Shown: positions 34,801-42,711 of the stretch, piece by piece
How positions within the stretch are numbered: position 1 is the first letter of the stretch
Layout of the letters: every line of letters starts with the position of its first letter
Assembly (NCBI GenBank): GCA_028753945.1
Contig: JAPNXP010000013.1
Location: 5,085,501-5,149,500, forward strand
Source of the DNA: Hexactinellida sp. DTS-2022
Taxonomy: Eukaryota > Porifera > Hexactinellida
Direction of reading: 5' to 3'
DNA length: 64,000 bases
The notes under the pieces: model-generated
Seen by the model: only the letters and a program-made list of their open reading frames with translations
Told to the model about the DNA's origin: nothing
The model's database searches: none
Made by a program: the position numbers and the translations under genes

Positions 34801-35438
34801 CATCCTCCCTATGTCATGCTTTTTTGAGAATTTTGTAATACCCTCCCCCTTGGAAGCGTTACATAACGTTTGAACGCTTCAGCATCAATTATCTAGTAGT
34901 TTATTGTATAGTATAACTTGGTTATAAGTTATACTGTACCTGGGTTAGTACGTACTAATTATTTAACAAAGTTTATATAGCAGTATATATTACGTACTTA
35001 TTCCATTCTTTATAACCGAGTTCTAATTTATATTAACCTTCAATTAACGACCACAAACTACAACATAATTTACAGTGGCACAAATTAACCACTTTATGGA
35101 AAATTGAATTTTGAATAATTATCATTCCTAATTTAGGGGAGACTATATTCTATGAACCTTCCAATCCGGTTATTAATCACGGAGAATCTATAACTCTCTC
35201 AGTTCACACCTCAACCTCTGCCACTTACATTGTGTCGTCACAGCCATATGTGGAATATAATGACACCTCTATATACATATACAACTCGACTCAGTATGAT
35301 GATATTCTCATTAATGTTACTGTTGTAATGAATGGGGGTATAATAGGAACTGAAATTGTTGTTTTTGTTGTTCCTTGTTCTGTTAAACAGTCAGCTTATT
35401 GTACTCCTGAGGATGTGAAGAAAAGATATTTCATATAA
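13896..35438 (+). CDS. Secreted Ig-TIL-vWA multidomain protein
   Basis: Twenty exons: 13896-14283, 14606-14941, 15336-15611, 16067-16249, 22247-22543, 22786-23061, 23383-23700, 23985-24198, 25795-26129, 26598-26942, 29232-29564, 29992-30261, 30319-30393, 30649-30888, 31660-31926, 32316-32532, 33187-33314, 33592-33990, 34545-34718, 35137-35438. They join with no stop to 1790 aa. All junctions are phase 1 except the one inside each vWA domain (phase 2). Residues 1-20 are a signal peptide. Domain order: three Ig-like; a Cys-rich TIL domain (about 334-394); three Ig-like; vWA1 with MIDAS DLSTS and ILTDE (about 715-875); a short Cys motif; three Ig-like folds without the disulfide cysteines; one canonical Ig; vWA2 with DESKS and LLTDE (about 1405-1630); a second Cys motif; and a last Ig-like fold. 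There is no TM segment, so an extracellular adhesion, matrix or immune protein (hemicentin-like in parts) is inferred. The splice after 32532 uses a GC donor. Two genes instead of one is possible but not favoured. Confidence 0.82.
14964..15111. mobile_element. MITE, CTCGGTTATAACG family
   Basis: The termini ACTCGGTTATAACGTACC and GGTACGTTATAACCGAGT are inverted repeats around an interior with AAGTACGTACTAACCGAG. Relatives lie at 25175-25535, 32215-32278 and 34906-35027. Confidence 0.7.
15122..15280. mobile_element. MITE, CAGTAGAACCTCG family
   Basis: It lies only ten bases from the preceding element. The ends CAGTAGAAC and GCGAGGTTCTACTG have TA flanks. The interior has ACGGTTAATACGAAC and GGTTAATACGAACTCTGG. 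Confidence 0.7.
15840..16006. mobile_element. MITE, 'CCGCTTAATAGAGCCAC' family
   Basis: Related inverted text CACTTAATAGAGCCACC...GTGGCTCTATTAAGCGGAGT ends in a TTGATTGTA-like right terminus. A sister copy is at 52142-52342 in the ACO1 gene. Confidence 0.6.
16257..16380. mobile_element. Partial MITE, CAGTAGAACCTCG family
   Basis: It begins eight bases into the intron with CAGTAGAACCTCGTTAGTAG and carries AAGGCTTTAAAGGGGACTGA. The right end is eroded to GTTCGTATTTACTG. Confidence 0.6.
20379..21120 (+). pseudogene. Degenerate transposon-associated zinc-finger ORF
   Basis: An ATG at 20379 opens a frame with a Cys-rich N-terminus (CYICGF, then CKSCVDLL, then CYFCM), followed by YPNLESAIRPVPH. 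From memory, this layout matches a multi-copy invertebrate protein family linked to mobile DNA, with a ZAD-like zinc-binding start. The copy is broken by an in-frame TAG at 20520-20522 and by a frame change near 20820, after which a family-like block EQVFQQFFSEKDCLVYCPN continues in another frame. A GC-rich palindrome at 20950-21022 interrupts what follows. It has no role in the host Ig gene. Family assignment is moderate and the breaks are seen directly. Confidence 0.55.
20950..21022. repeat. GC-rich palindrome cluster
   Basis: Four alternating inverted copies of a 12-14 base unit: CATGCCGGGGCG, CGTGCCCCGGCATG, CATGCCGGGGCGG and CCGCCCCGGCAT, separated by short spacers. GC content is far above the AT-rich surroundings, and it could fold into a strong hairpin or cruciform. 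Confidence 0.75.
21624..21787. mobile_element. MITE with perfect 31-base inverted ends
   Basis: Bases 21624-21654 are the exact reverse complement of 21757-21787 (31 of 31). They enclose about 102 bases with a second, weaker AAAGGTCAG...CTGACC-like pairing. Identical ends suggest a recent insertion. Confidence 0.8.
22544..22785 (+). repeat. GTTT/GTTGTT-rich intron
   Basis: Almost the whole intron is GTTTGT, GTTGTT and GTGTTT units. It joins two Ig-domain exons of the large secreted protein. Confidence 0.8.
23117..23266. mobile_element. MITE, CAGTAGAACCTCG family
   Basis: The ends CAGCAGAACCTCGTTAATAC and ATTAACGAGGTTCTACTG. The interior has ACGGTTAATACGAATAAAC and GGGTATTACTCCGGTTAATA, the long form also seen at 45882 and 49803. 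Confidence 0.72.
23771..23937. mobile_element. MITE, TGCATGCA family
   Basis: It carries CTCGTTAATAGGAACACGG, AAATGCATGCAAGTGACTCC and the right end GTGTTCCTAGTATTGACAGAG with CTACTGTA. Confidence 0.7.
24626..24883 (-). CDS. C18orf32/UPF0729-like small protein, start unclear
   Basis: A short antisense frame inside the vWA intron. It reads CIVIPLLVWFWTSLLP, then FFPKM, and ends in an acidic tail, PESVKVKED. The hydrophobic start and the Pro-Lys block resemble human C18orf32, which begins with a CIVIP-type signal-anchor and is a lipid-droplet/ER protein of unknown role. No ATG is in frame: an in-frame TGA lies just before the CIVIP block, while an ATG at about 24885 is out of frame by two bases. 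This may be a young pseudogene, a sequencing error or a non-AUG start. A possible AATAAA signal lies downstream at about 24482-24488 on this strand. Confidence 0.5.
25175..25535. mobile_element. MITE, CTCGGTTATAACG family, enlarged copy
   Basis: The left end CTCTGTTATAACGTAACCCC and the right end GGTACTTTATAACCGAG with TTCTACTG lie about 360 bases apart. AACCGCAGTTTACCCTA marks an internal half. A C-run and AT-rich insert separate the halves. Confidence 0.55.
25577..25774. mobile_element. MITE, 'GTCAGGTCTGCTTATT' family
   Basis: CAGTTAGGTTCTTTTATTATG at the left mirrors AATAAGCAGACCTGACTG at the right. The interior has ACTTCATAATAAGCGAACTC. Sister copies are at 39951-40139 and 53323-53474. 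Confidence 0.65.
26180..26250. repeat. Short 'ATAAGAAC' palindrome
   Basis: GATACCGGTTATAAGAACAT is followed, after a short loop, by ATGTTCTTATAACCGGTG. It is the compact form of the 2062-2230 element. Confidence 0.7.
26943..29231 (+). other. 2.3-kb intron containing the antisense NHL gene
   Basis: Between the first vWA block and the next Ig-like exon. It contains a GCGCC-rich short-motif patch (26980-27140, repeated TTTGGCGCC), a degenerate MITE piece near 27235-27300, and the complete NHL gene at 27471-28739 on the other strand. More GGCGCCAAAA motifs follow at 28970-29030. Confidence 0.65.
27471..28739 (-). CDS. Coiled-coil NHL-repeat protein, intronless and nested
   Basis: One 422-residue reading frame with its own ATG. 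Residues of about 25-100 are predicted helical/coiled-coil (IAQLIARRDALLLELSQLRE onward). Residues of about 165-420 hold NHL-type propeller repeats, each with a GLSID- or GIAV-like strand, then IYIADCGNSRIQV, ILVTDTGHHSLFQF, VFVADCLNHRISRY and IIISDTGHNAIKIF. There is no RING or B-box, so it is a TRIM-NHL-like protein lacking the ligase head. Such proteins often bind RNA or protein through the propeller; the target here is unknown. The gene is intronless and lies antisense in an intron, which fits a retrocopy. The frame is intact, so it is probably functional. Confidence 0.85.
   Translation of the reverse strand: MNKLTSNNNKMATNLPPNVPLNTFAQFDAVAIEIAQTFDPLIAQLIARRDALLLELSQLREDYTIKETTREAAIQELELTRQQLQLMSLKVNTNIPIHQQATEVYQQGLEGLSTPIKLPCPLFDCPTLQTLRSVISGIGELSVWEVPDYSKKVEPILTAGKKGTGAKQLYATGLSIDEPNKLIYIADCGNSRIQVVSFEGKFVTSFGQGILTAPCGIAVTDEQILVTDTGHHSLFQFGKQDRKLKNRTGTYGEEEGQLRFSHGLAIDTNGDVFVADCLNHRISRYSKELQFETCLGTEQLFCPRDVKLTKECVVVLDWSPNCVKFFSRNGSLLSSCISRGEEPDCLVYGPFFFCLDPAGNIIISDTGHNAIKIFSKSGQHIHTIGKKGDKKGEFIDPNGISISQLGNIFVVSNNPNYSLQCF
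29565..29991 (+). repeat. GTT/ATT trinucleotide array in Ig gene intron
   Basis: About 320 bases of GTT and ATT triplets, with a 60-75 base higher-order duplication (the GGTGGTGTTGTTGTTATTGG block recurs). The long Leu-, Cys- or Asn-rich frames over it are artefacts. Confidence 0.9.
30394..30648 (+). repeat. GTTT/GGTT tetranucleotide intron
   Basis: Composed of GTTT, GGTT and AGTT units, with an internal duplication of TTTGGTTATTTAGTTA. It separates the small 75-base exon from the next one. Confidence 0.75.
30889..31170 (+). repeat. Tandem 'CTATAGTTATTCCTT' minisatellite
   Basis: Several copies of a unit containing TATTCTATAGTTATTCC and ACACGTGAGT. The latter repeats the exon's donor sequence, so the array seems to have grown from the splice junction itself. 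Confidence 0.7.
31176..31459. mobile_element. MITE, 'ACTTCGTTATAAGCG' family
   Basis: The left end ACTCCCGTTATAACGAAG mirrors GGTTATAACGGGAGT at the right. The interior has CGTTATAAGCGGAATTTCG. Related copies are at 33418-33583 and 37917-38141. Confidence 0.7.
31473..31636. mobile_element. MITE, TGCATGCA family
   Basis: CAGTAGACTTTGATGATAG at the left is degenerate. GGTTTAATTCCCCTAGCC, AAATGCATGCAAGTGACTCC and GTGTTCCTATTAACAGAG are intact. Confidence 0.65.
32030..32200. mobile_element. MITE, CAGTAGAACCTCG family
   Basis: CAGTAGAAACTCGTTAATAC at the left and AATAACGAGCTTCTACTG at the right have TA flanks. The interior has CCTTGAAAGCCTTTTCAATA, as in the copy at 9928. Confidence 0.72.
32215..32278. 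mobile_element. Short MITE, CTCGGTTATAACG family
   Basis: A 60-base minimal form: ACACTCGGTTAATACGTAC...GTACGTTATAATGAGTTCTA, with TACTGTA at the right edge. Confidence 0.6.
32533..33186 (+). repeat. GTTTACCTGTATCTACTG minisatellite intron after a GC donor
   Basis: From about 32720 the intron is an array of GTTTACCT, GTATCTACTG and CTTTGTTTACCT units, with a higher-order period near 60 bases. The intron starts with GCAAGT instead of GT. It splits the second vWA domain at the same place as the 24199 intron splits the first. Confidence 0.85.
33418..33583. mobile_element. MITE, 'ACTTCGTTATAAGCG' family
   Basis: The right half ACTTCGTTATAACGAGGGTC with TACTGTA is clear. The left half is eroded (AACTCCAGTATTAACTTATAA). 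Confidence 0.5.
34190..34314. repeat. 'ATAAGAAC' element with TA ends
   Basis: CAGTAGATACCGGATATAAG at the left and TTCTTATAACCGGTATCCAC at the right enclose an internal GCCGGTTATAAGAACACTAT. This is the cleanest full copy of the 2062 family. Confidence 0.68.
34392..34481. mobile_element. 90-base MITE, CAGTCGAAATCGGG ends
   Basis: The ends TACAGTCGAAATCGGG and CCCGATTTCGACTGTA are perfect inverted repeats including the TA. The interior has GGTTTTTTCCCCCC and AAAAAAACCC tracts. Relatives are at 39450 and 48243. Confidence 0.78.
34906..35027. mobile_element. MITE, CTCGGTTATAACG family, rearranged
   Basis: It carries ATAACTTGGTTATAAG, GGGTTAGTACGTACTAATTA and TTTATAACCGAGTTCTA. The 34906-35027 segment is a scrambled or nested copy in the last intron of the Ig-vWA gene. 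Confidence 0.5.
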
Positions 35439-35871
35439 ACAACAACAACAATAATAACAATAATAACATTACCCACACTTCTTTCGAGCTTATTTGTTTA
35501 TTTTCTTCATTATTGTTGTTTACAAGGTATTAATTTATTTTGTTATTTATTATTGGAATTGAGTTTGTTGGTTGCAATATATTCTGTTTATTTCTTGTTA
35601 AAAATAATATTTCAACTGTTTTGTAAATTAATTATTTTATTATTTCCTAATTGTGAACATATACAGTATACTCTGTTAATAGGAACACCAGGGGACCGTC
35701 TTAATATGTTCGTATTATCCGGAATTCGTATTAACCGGAGTAACTTGCATGCATTGTATAGGCTAGGGGAATTAAACCTTGTACTCCTTAACTGTGTTCC
35801 TATTAACAGAGTCTACTGTACTTTATTCATTCAGTTACTAATAAACAACAACAACAACAACACTGGCTAAA
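35439..35871. other. Spacer between the Ig-vWA gene and ASCC2
   Basis: Starts with an AAC/AAT-rich 3' UTR (35438-35470), then AT-rich sequence and a TGCATGCA-family MITE at 35664-35818. The missing first coding exon of ASCC2 should lie here or further upstream; I could not identify it. Confidence 0.5.
35664..35818. mobile_element. MITE, TGCATGCA family
   Basis: ACTCTGTTAATAGGAACACC at the left pairs with GTTCCTATTAACAGAGTC at the right. CAGTATA/CTACTGTA outer ends. The internal GCATGCATTGTATAGGC is intact. Confidence 0.75.
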
Positions 35872-38359
35872 GAAGTTGGTTTGGAGGGTGTTCTTATTCC
35901 CTACACGGACCCCATAACTGGTATAAAACAGGATATCCCTTCGCTTGACGATAAGTGGGTTGTGGACATAGAATTCCTTCCCTATTGGTTATACCCACCT
36001 GACTCAATCCCAGATGACCAGGAGCTTTGGTTCCGGTCCCTAGAGGCGCTTAGAAATGACGTCATAACTCTGTTGAAACTCCCGTTACACCGGTTTTGGT
36101 CACAAGTTGTATTTGATCCCAAATTTCATGTTCTGCTTGATAATTTCCTGAAATTGACACCTGTTATTATGAAGGATTCTCCGGCTGTTTTGAAGTATGA
36201 TTTATTTCAATCTTTTCTTGAAGTTATGTTCAAAGTGTTTCTACGAATGGGGACAAACAGAGAGGCTCAGTATACTAAAAATACAACTTTTCCGGATTTC
36301 AGTACTAAGGCATTTGCTGATTTGCTTTATGATAACTATTTATTCGATTTACCGAAAATATTAGATTTGTGTCATATTTATGCCACAAATCGACAGCTTT
36401 TGGGCGAAATGTTTGAAGGAATTTTCCGTAAGCAAAGCAAGTATTTCTATGATATTCAAGAAATGATTCGGACAAGTTTAACTTTGCTGCAAAATGTTTG
36501 TGAAGAACTTGGTTGTCAATTAAGATTCGGCGAAGATGAAAGCAAACCAATACTTTTGGAAGAAAAAGCGAACAAATTCCTGAGTTTAAAAAGGTTTACT
36601 GATATCGTTTGTTTTGTCGAGAATTTATTTTCGAATTTGGAAGGTTTTTTTGCAACTTGTCCGTCAGCTAGCCAGTGTATCTCTCCTTTATTTATCAGTT
36701 ATTTTGTTAACTTTTACGAAAACTACATTCCAGCTGTGATTAACACTTGGTTAATACAAAAGAGTAAACTGGGGGAACAAGCTGAATTCGTACAAACAGA
36801 ATTGAGAAAAACCAAAGTTTATTTCTGTAGAATTATATCGTTTGTTTTTGAGAATTGTTATTTTAAGAAATTCTCAGTGACACCAATTGATATGGATTCT
36901 ATTTTAGTTCCATTAGAAGATTTCCTAAACATTTGCAACTTTGTTATTGGAACCAAATATTTATTGACAGAATATCTGAAATTCTTTGACCTCAAAACAA
37001 AGTTCATTAGTCTACGGGATTCCGGTATAATTGACTCGATACAATACGGTTACTTAACAACACCACTTAACACGCATTCAGAAGAACCCAAATCCAAACC
37101 GGAAGTCAATATGGAACTAGAACAAGCTATAGTTACGGTACAAACTATAATACCTAACCTAGACACTACTAGTATACGAAACGTATTATTACTACACAAC
37201 CTTAATGTCCCCAATGCTATTAACACTCTGTTCGAACAAATCCCAACTGTTAAGATAGAAACTGGAACTAAAGAGGTGTTAGTTCCAAAAGGCCCGCCTT
37301 CTCCAGAATTGGAACTCGTGTCGGAGCGATTAAATATTTTCACCGGCGATAAATTTGATATTTATACGCGTGACGATGTTGACACGAGTCAGATACACAT
37401 TGGGAAAAAGGAACATTACAATGACCCGAATGCGTTTCTAAGCAATCGAGATTCTATCGAAAAGACGCGCGCTTTGGCCCGACTAGAACTTGAATACGAA
37501 GATGAATACGACGATACTTATGACGATGTCCCTTCTGATGTAGGTGTTGATACCCAAGGGGTAGAAGGGGATGTTATAGACCGGCTTAACACGAAGGGAC
37601 TGTACTCTAACAGGTATAGACATTCTGTTCAGGAGGGAAATGAAGGGCCTGAGGGAACTGAGAACACGGGACCTGTGGTTGTTCCGTTTGTAAACAGGAA
37701 ACAGGATTATAGAGGGTACGTACTTATTGTATAGTTATATACAGTGTTATGTTATGTGGTGCAAACCTCTAGGAATTATACCAACCCTCCTATGTCACAC
37801 TTTTTTACCAGTTTGTGATATAAAAAGATAGTTTGTCACACATTGGTTAACCCCTTACCCCATTGAATCATTACATACGTTTTAACGGCCCTAATAGCAA
37901 AGTCCATGGCCCTTATTTTACTTCGTTATAAGCGAGTAATTCGTTATAACTTATAGCAACAATAAAATCAACAACAGTCATTGACTCAACTCCGTTATAA
38001 CGAGGTGTTTGGGACCTGGAAATCCCTTCGTTATATCCGGATATTCTTTCTAAGCGGATAATAATTATTGCATTTAGTGCTCTGGGGGAAATCTCCATTT
38101 CGTTATATCCTACATACTTCATTATAACGGGAGTTCTCTGTATTTACTTAGGTTAATAACACATGGATCTATTTGTTTACCTCTGTTCCCTCGCAGGTAC
38201 CGACACCACCAGAACCAGCTGGGGGACACACGGGAGACTCCGAGAGGTGACAAACCGGAAGTGAGAGGAGGGTACCACTCCCGGAAGCGGGGCTCCGCGG
38301 GAAGGGAGCAGCCACACCTCGATAGCGCCGGGGGGTACGGACCCAGGAATAGGTTCTGA
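35872..38359 (+). CDS. ASCC2: ASCC2, ASC-1 complex subunit 2 (CUE domain)
   Basis: A large exon to 37715 and a short one at 38197-38359 join in phase 2. About 665 residues are visible; human is 757. Evidence: the ASCC2-specific N-terminal helical region (LPLHRFWSQVVFDPKF; LLYDNYLFDLPKILDLCHIY), a CUE ubiquitin-binding domain at about 37117-37245 (VQTIIPNLD...LLHNLNVPNAINTLFE) and the hallmark EYEDEYDDTYDD acidic motif near 37490-37525. ASCC2 binds K63-linked ubiquitin and recruits the ASCC3 helicase/ALKBH3 complex to alkylation damage and collided ribosomes. There is no in-frame ATG: stops lie at 35839-35844 and the first clear family residues follow, so a short 5' exon is missing, with a possible acceptor at 35870-35871. 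The C-terminus is basic. Confidence 0.9.
37716..38196 (+). mobile_element. ASCC2 intron with MITE (37917-38141)
   Basis: An ACTTCGTTATAAGCGAG left end pairs with TTCATTATAACGGGAGT, and the interior has CTCCGTTATAACGAGG. The remainder contains no gene. Confidence 0.6.
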
Positions 38360-38423
38360 TTTGTTGTTTGGATATGGAGTTAAGTGGTATATATTGTTAT
38401 TTGACACCTTTGTATATGGTAGA

Positions 38424-38585
38424 TACTGTTAATAGGAACACCAGGGGACCGTCTTAATATGTTCGTATTATCCGGAATTCGTATTAACCGGAGTAACTTG
38501 CATGCATTTGTATAGGCTAGGGGAATTAACCTTGTACTCCTTAACCGATATTCCCCTTATCCGTGTTCCTACTAACGAGTCAAAT
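38424..38585. mobile_element. MITE, TGCATGCA family, between ASCC2 and HPSE
   Basis: The left end ACTGTTAATAGGAACACC is followed by TATTATCCGGAATTCG, TTGCATGCATTTGTATAGG and the right end GTGTTCCTACTAACGAG. It lies 30 bases upstream of the heparanase start and may overlap its promoter. Confidence 0.7.
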
Positions 38586-38616
38586 GTAATATTTATTGTT
38601 TGTTTACCAATATTAG

Positions 38617-41080
38617 ATGAAGCTCCTCTTTGTTTACTTGTTTGTTTACTTCACACCATTTGTTTACTCACAAGAAACATTCCTTTACATATGGAACGAT
38701 ACTCTAGCTTTTACAACAGATCCTTATTTCCTATCCTACAACATCGACGCGACGGTATTGCCGCAATGGAATGCGTATAACCTTATTCTCGACCGGAGGT
38801 TTCGCACCTTATTAGGCGCCATTTCTCCCGCGTGGTTGCGAATTGGTGGCACACAAGGTGACCACAATATATTCACACCTTCTGATGTTATAAATAGAAA
38901 TATATTGACACCTGATACTATAAATAGAAATATATTGAGACCTCATTATACTAAAAATAGAAATATATTGACACCTCATGATGATACTATAAATAGAAAT
39001 ATATTGACACCTCCTTCTGAAACTATAAATAGAAATATATTGACACCTCATGATGATACTATAAATAGAAATGAACCTAACACCTACAATTTGGCTACTT
39101 TTAAAGATTTCTGTTTGCTATCAAATGATTTTAGACTTAACTTAACTTTCGGTTTGAATTTACTGCAAAGAGATGGATTGAATTGGGACCCAACTAATTC
39201 GGAATTATTAATGAAAAATATAAAACAGATTAACCAGGGATGCAGAGTTAATTTCGAATTGGGAAACGAACCGGATATGTATTTCGCACAGGGATTTGTA
39301 GTTAATGAGTCTCAAGTGAGTTTGGCTATTAATCACATTATAACATTGCTCTAATATAACTTGTTAGTTCAGTTCCTATTATAACAGTTCTATTGACAAG
39401 CCATATCTACTGTATTAAGACCTGACAGTAACATTAGTAGTTAGTAATATAAGTACAGTCGAAACCGGTTTATTCTAACTAACAATTTTTTTTAATGTAT
39501 AAACAATTCCAATTTTGTTTTATTTTCAACCGGTTTATTCAAATTATCGGATTTTTCTTACTGTATTTTAATGCAAAGAATTTGCTAGAAAAAATTGTTT
39601 AGAAAATTGGTTAGAAAAGCGTATCAATGGTACTTTAATGCAGACATTATATATTTCTTAAGAATTCCATTCTACCATGTAGGTAGCCACGGCTTTCACC
39701 ACAGCTCGCAAGGCTATTGACAGCATTGAGTTTAAACAGAGACCCTTGTTGTTCGGACCGGATGTGGCCTCCCCTCTATACTCCGGATATTTCCTAGAGG
39801 TGTTAAAGTTCATGTCACCTAGTGTGTTGGATGGTGTCACGTATCACCATTTCTATGATCGGGCCACTATTGCTAATCCGGCATATTCGTATGACCCTAG
39901 GGTTCTAGATAAGTTCATTGGTATGTTGATAGGTTGTTAGTTAATACAGTCAGGTCTGCTTATTGTGAACAATTTTTCGTCTGCTTATTGTGAAGATTTC
40001 TTATAAAAACAAGCCCTATGGTCCCAATTTAGTAACTTACATAGGGTTTGTATTAAGTTGAGTTCGCTTATTATGAAGTCTCTCTATTATGAACACAATT
40101 TTTGGTCCCTTGAATGTTCATAACAAATAACTGACTGTAGTTACATAAACAAGGTAAATACTGTGGTGAAATACACAAATACATTATACTCTGTTAGTAG
40201 GAACACCAGGGGACCGTCTTAATATGTTCGTATTATCCGGTATTCGTATTAACCGGAGTCACTTGCATGCATTGTATAGGCTAGGGGAATTAACCTTGTA
40301 CTCCTTAACCGATATTCCCCTTATCCGTGTTCCTATTAACAGAGTATAGTATAACACGGTTGATTGTCTAATAGCTGAGTTATTTATAGAATGTGTCCTA
40401 TAGACAGAGCCACTATTGCCTCCAAATATGCTCAGAAGTACCAACCGAGTGCCATGTTGATATTGGGAGAAACAGCTGACTATACAGACGCAGGTGTAGA
40501 CGGGATTTCTAACACCTATCTACAAGGATTTATGTTCCTAGATTCCCTTGGAATCTCTGCTTATTTGAAACATTCGATTTATTTCAAACAGTCCTTATTC
40601 GGGACTAAATATAGCGCACTTCTGAATATAACTAACAAATCAACAGCTGACCCTATGCCTGCATTTTGGCTAACTCTTATTTACCGGAAATTAGTTAGTA
40701 ATAGAGTATTAACCGTAACCGGGAGTACCGATAAAAACCGGTATATACGAATGTACGCACATTGTCTTAATGGTTCTACAAACGGTTCTGTTGTTGTTTA
40801 CCTTATGAACCTAAACACAACAACACAGGAAATAAAACTATCTAATATTCCCCTTATTTTATCCCCTCAACATTGGTACCTATTATCCTATATAGATCCG
40901 GGTATGAGGGGTAATGAGATACTGCTTAATGGGAACAAACTTGTTATGAGCACCAACACGTCTATACCAGCCATAAAACCGGATATTAGACCGGCATCTG
41001 CTAGTATTAACTTCCCAGCCAGACATTATGGGTTTATAGTATTCCCTATGGCTAATGTTAAACCGTGTAAAGATAAGTAA
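38617..41080 (+). CDS. HPSE: Heparanase (GH79 endo-beta-glucuronidase)
   Basis: Exons 38617-39315, 39683-39920 and 40404-41080 give 537 residues; human is 543. A signal peptide (residues 1-18) is followed by the beta strand YLSYNIDAT-like start and LSPAWLRIGGTQGD. The proton donor Glu is in GNEPDMY (residue about 218) and the nucleophile Glu in ILGETADY (about 335), matching human E225 and E343. The VTYHHFYD and LTLIYRKLV blocks and the C-terminal beta-sandwich are present. The enzyme cleaves heparan sulfate in the matrix or lysosome. Between residues of about 85 and 152 a Asn-rich tandem repeat replaces the linker that is cut out of human proheparanase. The acceptor at 40401-40403 is chosen over the AG at 40387-40388, because the latter would run into a stop. 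Confidence 0.92.
38870..39072 (+). repeat. Coding minisatellite in heparanase
   Basis: About six units of 27-36 bases share CTATAAATAGAAATATATTG and ACACCT, translating to INRNILTP with variable spacers such as HDDT or PSET. All units keep frame, with total length divisible by three. Confidence 0.9.
39450..39600. mobile_element. MITE, CAGTCGAAACCGG family, in HPSE intron 1
   Basis: CAGTCGAAACCGGTTTATTC at the left, then CAACCGGTTTATTCAAAT. The right terminus is eroded. Its sister copy at 48243-48397 is more complete. Confidence 0.55.
39951..40139. mobile_element. MITE, 'GTCAGGTCTGCTTATT' family, in HPSE intron 2
   Basis: CAGTCAGGTCTGCTTATTGT at the left pairs with ATAACTGACTG at the right. 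The centre has AAGCCCTATGGTCCCAATTT, also found at 53410-53430. Confidence 0.68.
40188..40345. mobile_element. MITE, TGCATGCA family, in HPSE intron 2
   Basis: ACTCTGTTAGTAGGAACACC and GTGTTCCTATTAACAGAGT are near-perfect inverted ends. The inner GCATGCATTGTATAGGCTAG and CCGATATTCCCCTTATCC are intact. It sits about 60 bases from the exon 3 acceptor. Confidence 0.75.
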
Positions 41081-41535
41081 ATGTACATATACTGTATGTC
41101 CGATTTATAAAATAGGTGTTTTTATTGGATTCGATTCTTATTTTATTTTTGTTTGTTTTAGAAATATTGTTTTTTTTCGGATTCGGTTTTATTTTATTTG
41201 TTTGTTTTAGAAAATATTGTTTTTTTCGCATTCGGTTTATTTTATTTATTAGAATTTATATTGTTTACTTTATTGTGTTTGTTTACAGTTTATACTTGTT
41301 AGTTCCGATATGAGGATTGTAGAAATATTTTGTCCTTAACGTAACTCGTATAAACAGGTGGCGTAAGTAAAGAATGAAATGCAACATAAGTGTATCTCAA
41401 CAAATGCTGTATTTGTTTGGTTACCAAATTAGTCATTAGGCATTTGCAAAGCTATTAAAACCGATTTTATTCAATTAATAAGCAGACTTTATATGAGATT
41501 TAACTAATTTGTTGTTTGTATTATTAGCTATAAAT

Positions 41536-42426
41536 ATGATTTTTTTCGCACCTTTCATTATTCTTGCATTATTCCAGTTTTCAGTTTCAGTTCCAATTCA
41601 AAGAATCGACTGTGAATCTCTCAAATATATACACTGTCTTAGCAACGCAAAACTAATCCAGGAATGTAACAAACAGGAACTATGTCATAACACGACGCAG
41701 TTGGTTCCAGTTTATAGTTCCAATATCTGCCAATTCTGTCAGTTGGTAGCTTTTGAAGCTCTTGAGTACTACAAACAGGAATCCGATGAGGAATCGGAAC
41801 TGGAACTAGAGTTCTGCGATAGTTCCAATAACACCTGTCTCAGTATTATCGATAAAATATTCGATTATGTGAATAGTTTGAGTTCTGAAAACCTTCCTTC
41901 TTATACCCAGGTTTGTAAGACACTTAATATGTGCAGTAGTAATGACAGAGATTCGACCAGTAAGAATCCAGACTTGTCTATTGACATAGAAATTGCTGTC
42001 GATTCTGAGGAACAGCTGGAGGCTATTTATAGAATTCTAAATATAGATTCTATTCAGGGCCTGAGAAATAATAGAGATCTGCATAAGGTAATGTTTGTTT
42101 GTTAGTTTGTTTGTTTGTTTGATTGTTTGTTTGTTTGATTGTTTGTTTGTTTGTCTGTTTGTTTGCTTGTTTGCTTGTTTGTTAGTTTGTTTGTTTGTTT
42201 GTTAGTTAGTTCGTTAGTTCGTTAGTTAGTTAGTTAGTTTGATTGTTTGTTGATTTGTTTGTTTGTTTACTCTTTTATTGACATGTTTGTTTGTTTGTTT
42301 TAGTTGCTGGATTCGCTGCCCAAAGAAGGAGAGTTTCATTTGAAAGTCAAATATTTCAGTGAGAGAGGACACAAATTAAACAGAATACTCGAGTTTATAA
42401 AATCTTATTATTTCACTGAAACATAA
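41536..42426 (+). CDS. Saposin-like secreted protein
   Basis: Exons 41536-42087 and 42304-42426 join in phase 0 to 224 residues. The ATG opens a signal peptide (IFFAPFIILALFQFSVS). A first cysteine cluster (DCESLKYIHCLSN...CNKQELCHN) resembles a saposin-A half-domain. A second (CQFCQLVAFEALEYY...CDSSNNTC...VCKTLNMC) has the six-Cys pattern of a saposin-B domain, at about residues 62-140. A lysine-rich C-terminal part is unassigned. Saposins bind lipids and can activate lysosomal hydrolases or act on membranes; which applies here cannot be told. Upstream TTG codons could extend the frame, but the ATG directly before the signal peptide is preferred. Confidence 0.78.
42088..42303 (+). repeat. 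GTTT array in saposin gene intron
   Basis: The whole intron consists of GTTT, GATT and AGTT units right up to the TTTTAG acceptor. Confidence 0.85.
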
Positions 42427-42711
42427 CAACAACAACAACAAACTCTTATTATTATTTCTTTCTAATTTATTGGATTGGATTGTTTATAGTCATAAAATCA
42501 TGAATCAACAAAAAAATGTATTCTGTAAGTTATTGTTTATATTATAATGTGATTAATTCCAGTTCCACTATCTATATATATACTACCCCCAATAATGCTA
42601 TTATATTTGTTGTTATTAGTTAACTATTATTTGTTTGTTTATTTGTTGTTATTAGTTAACTTTTGTTTGTTTGTTTGTTTGTTGTTATTATAGTTAACTA
42701 TTTGTACTAAA

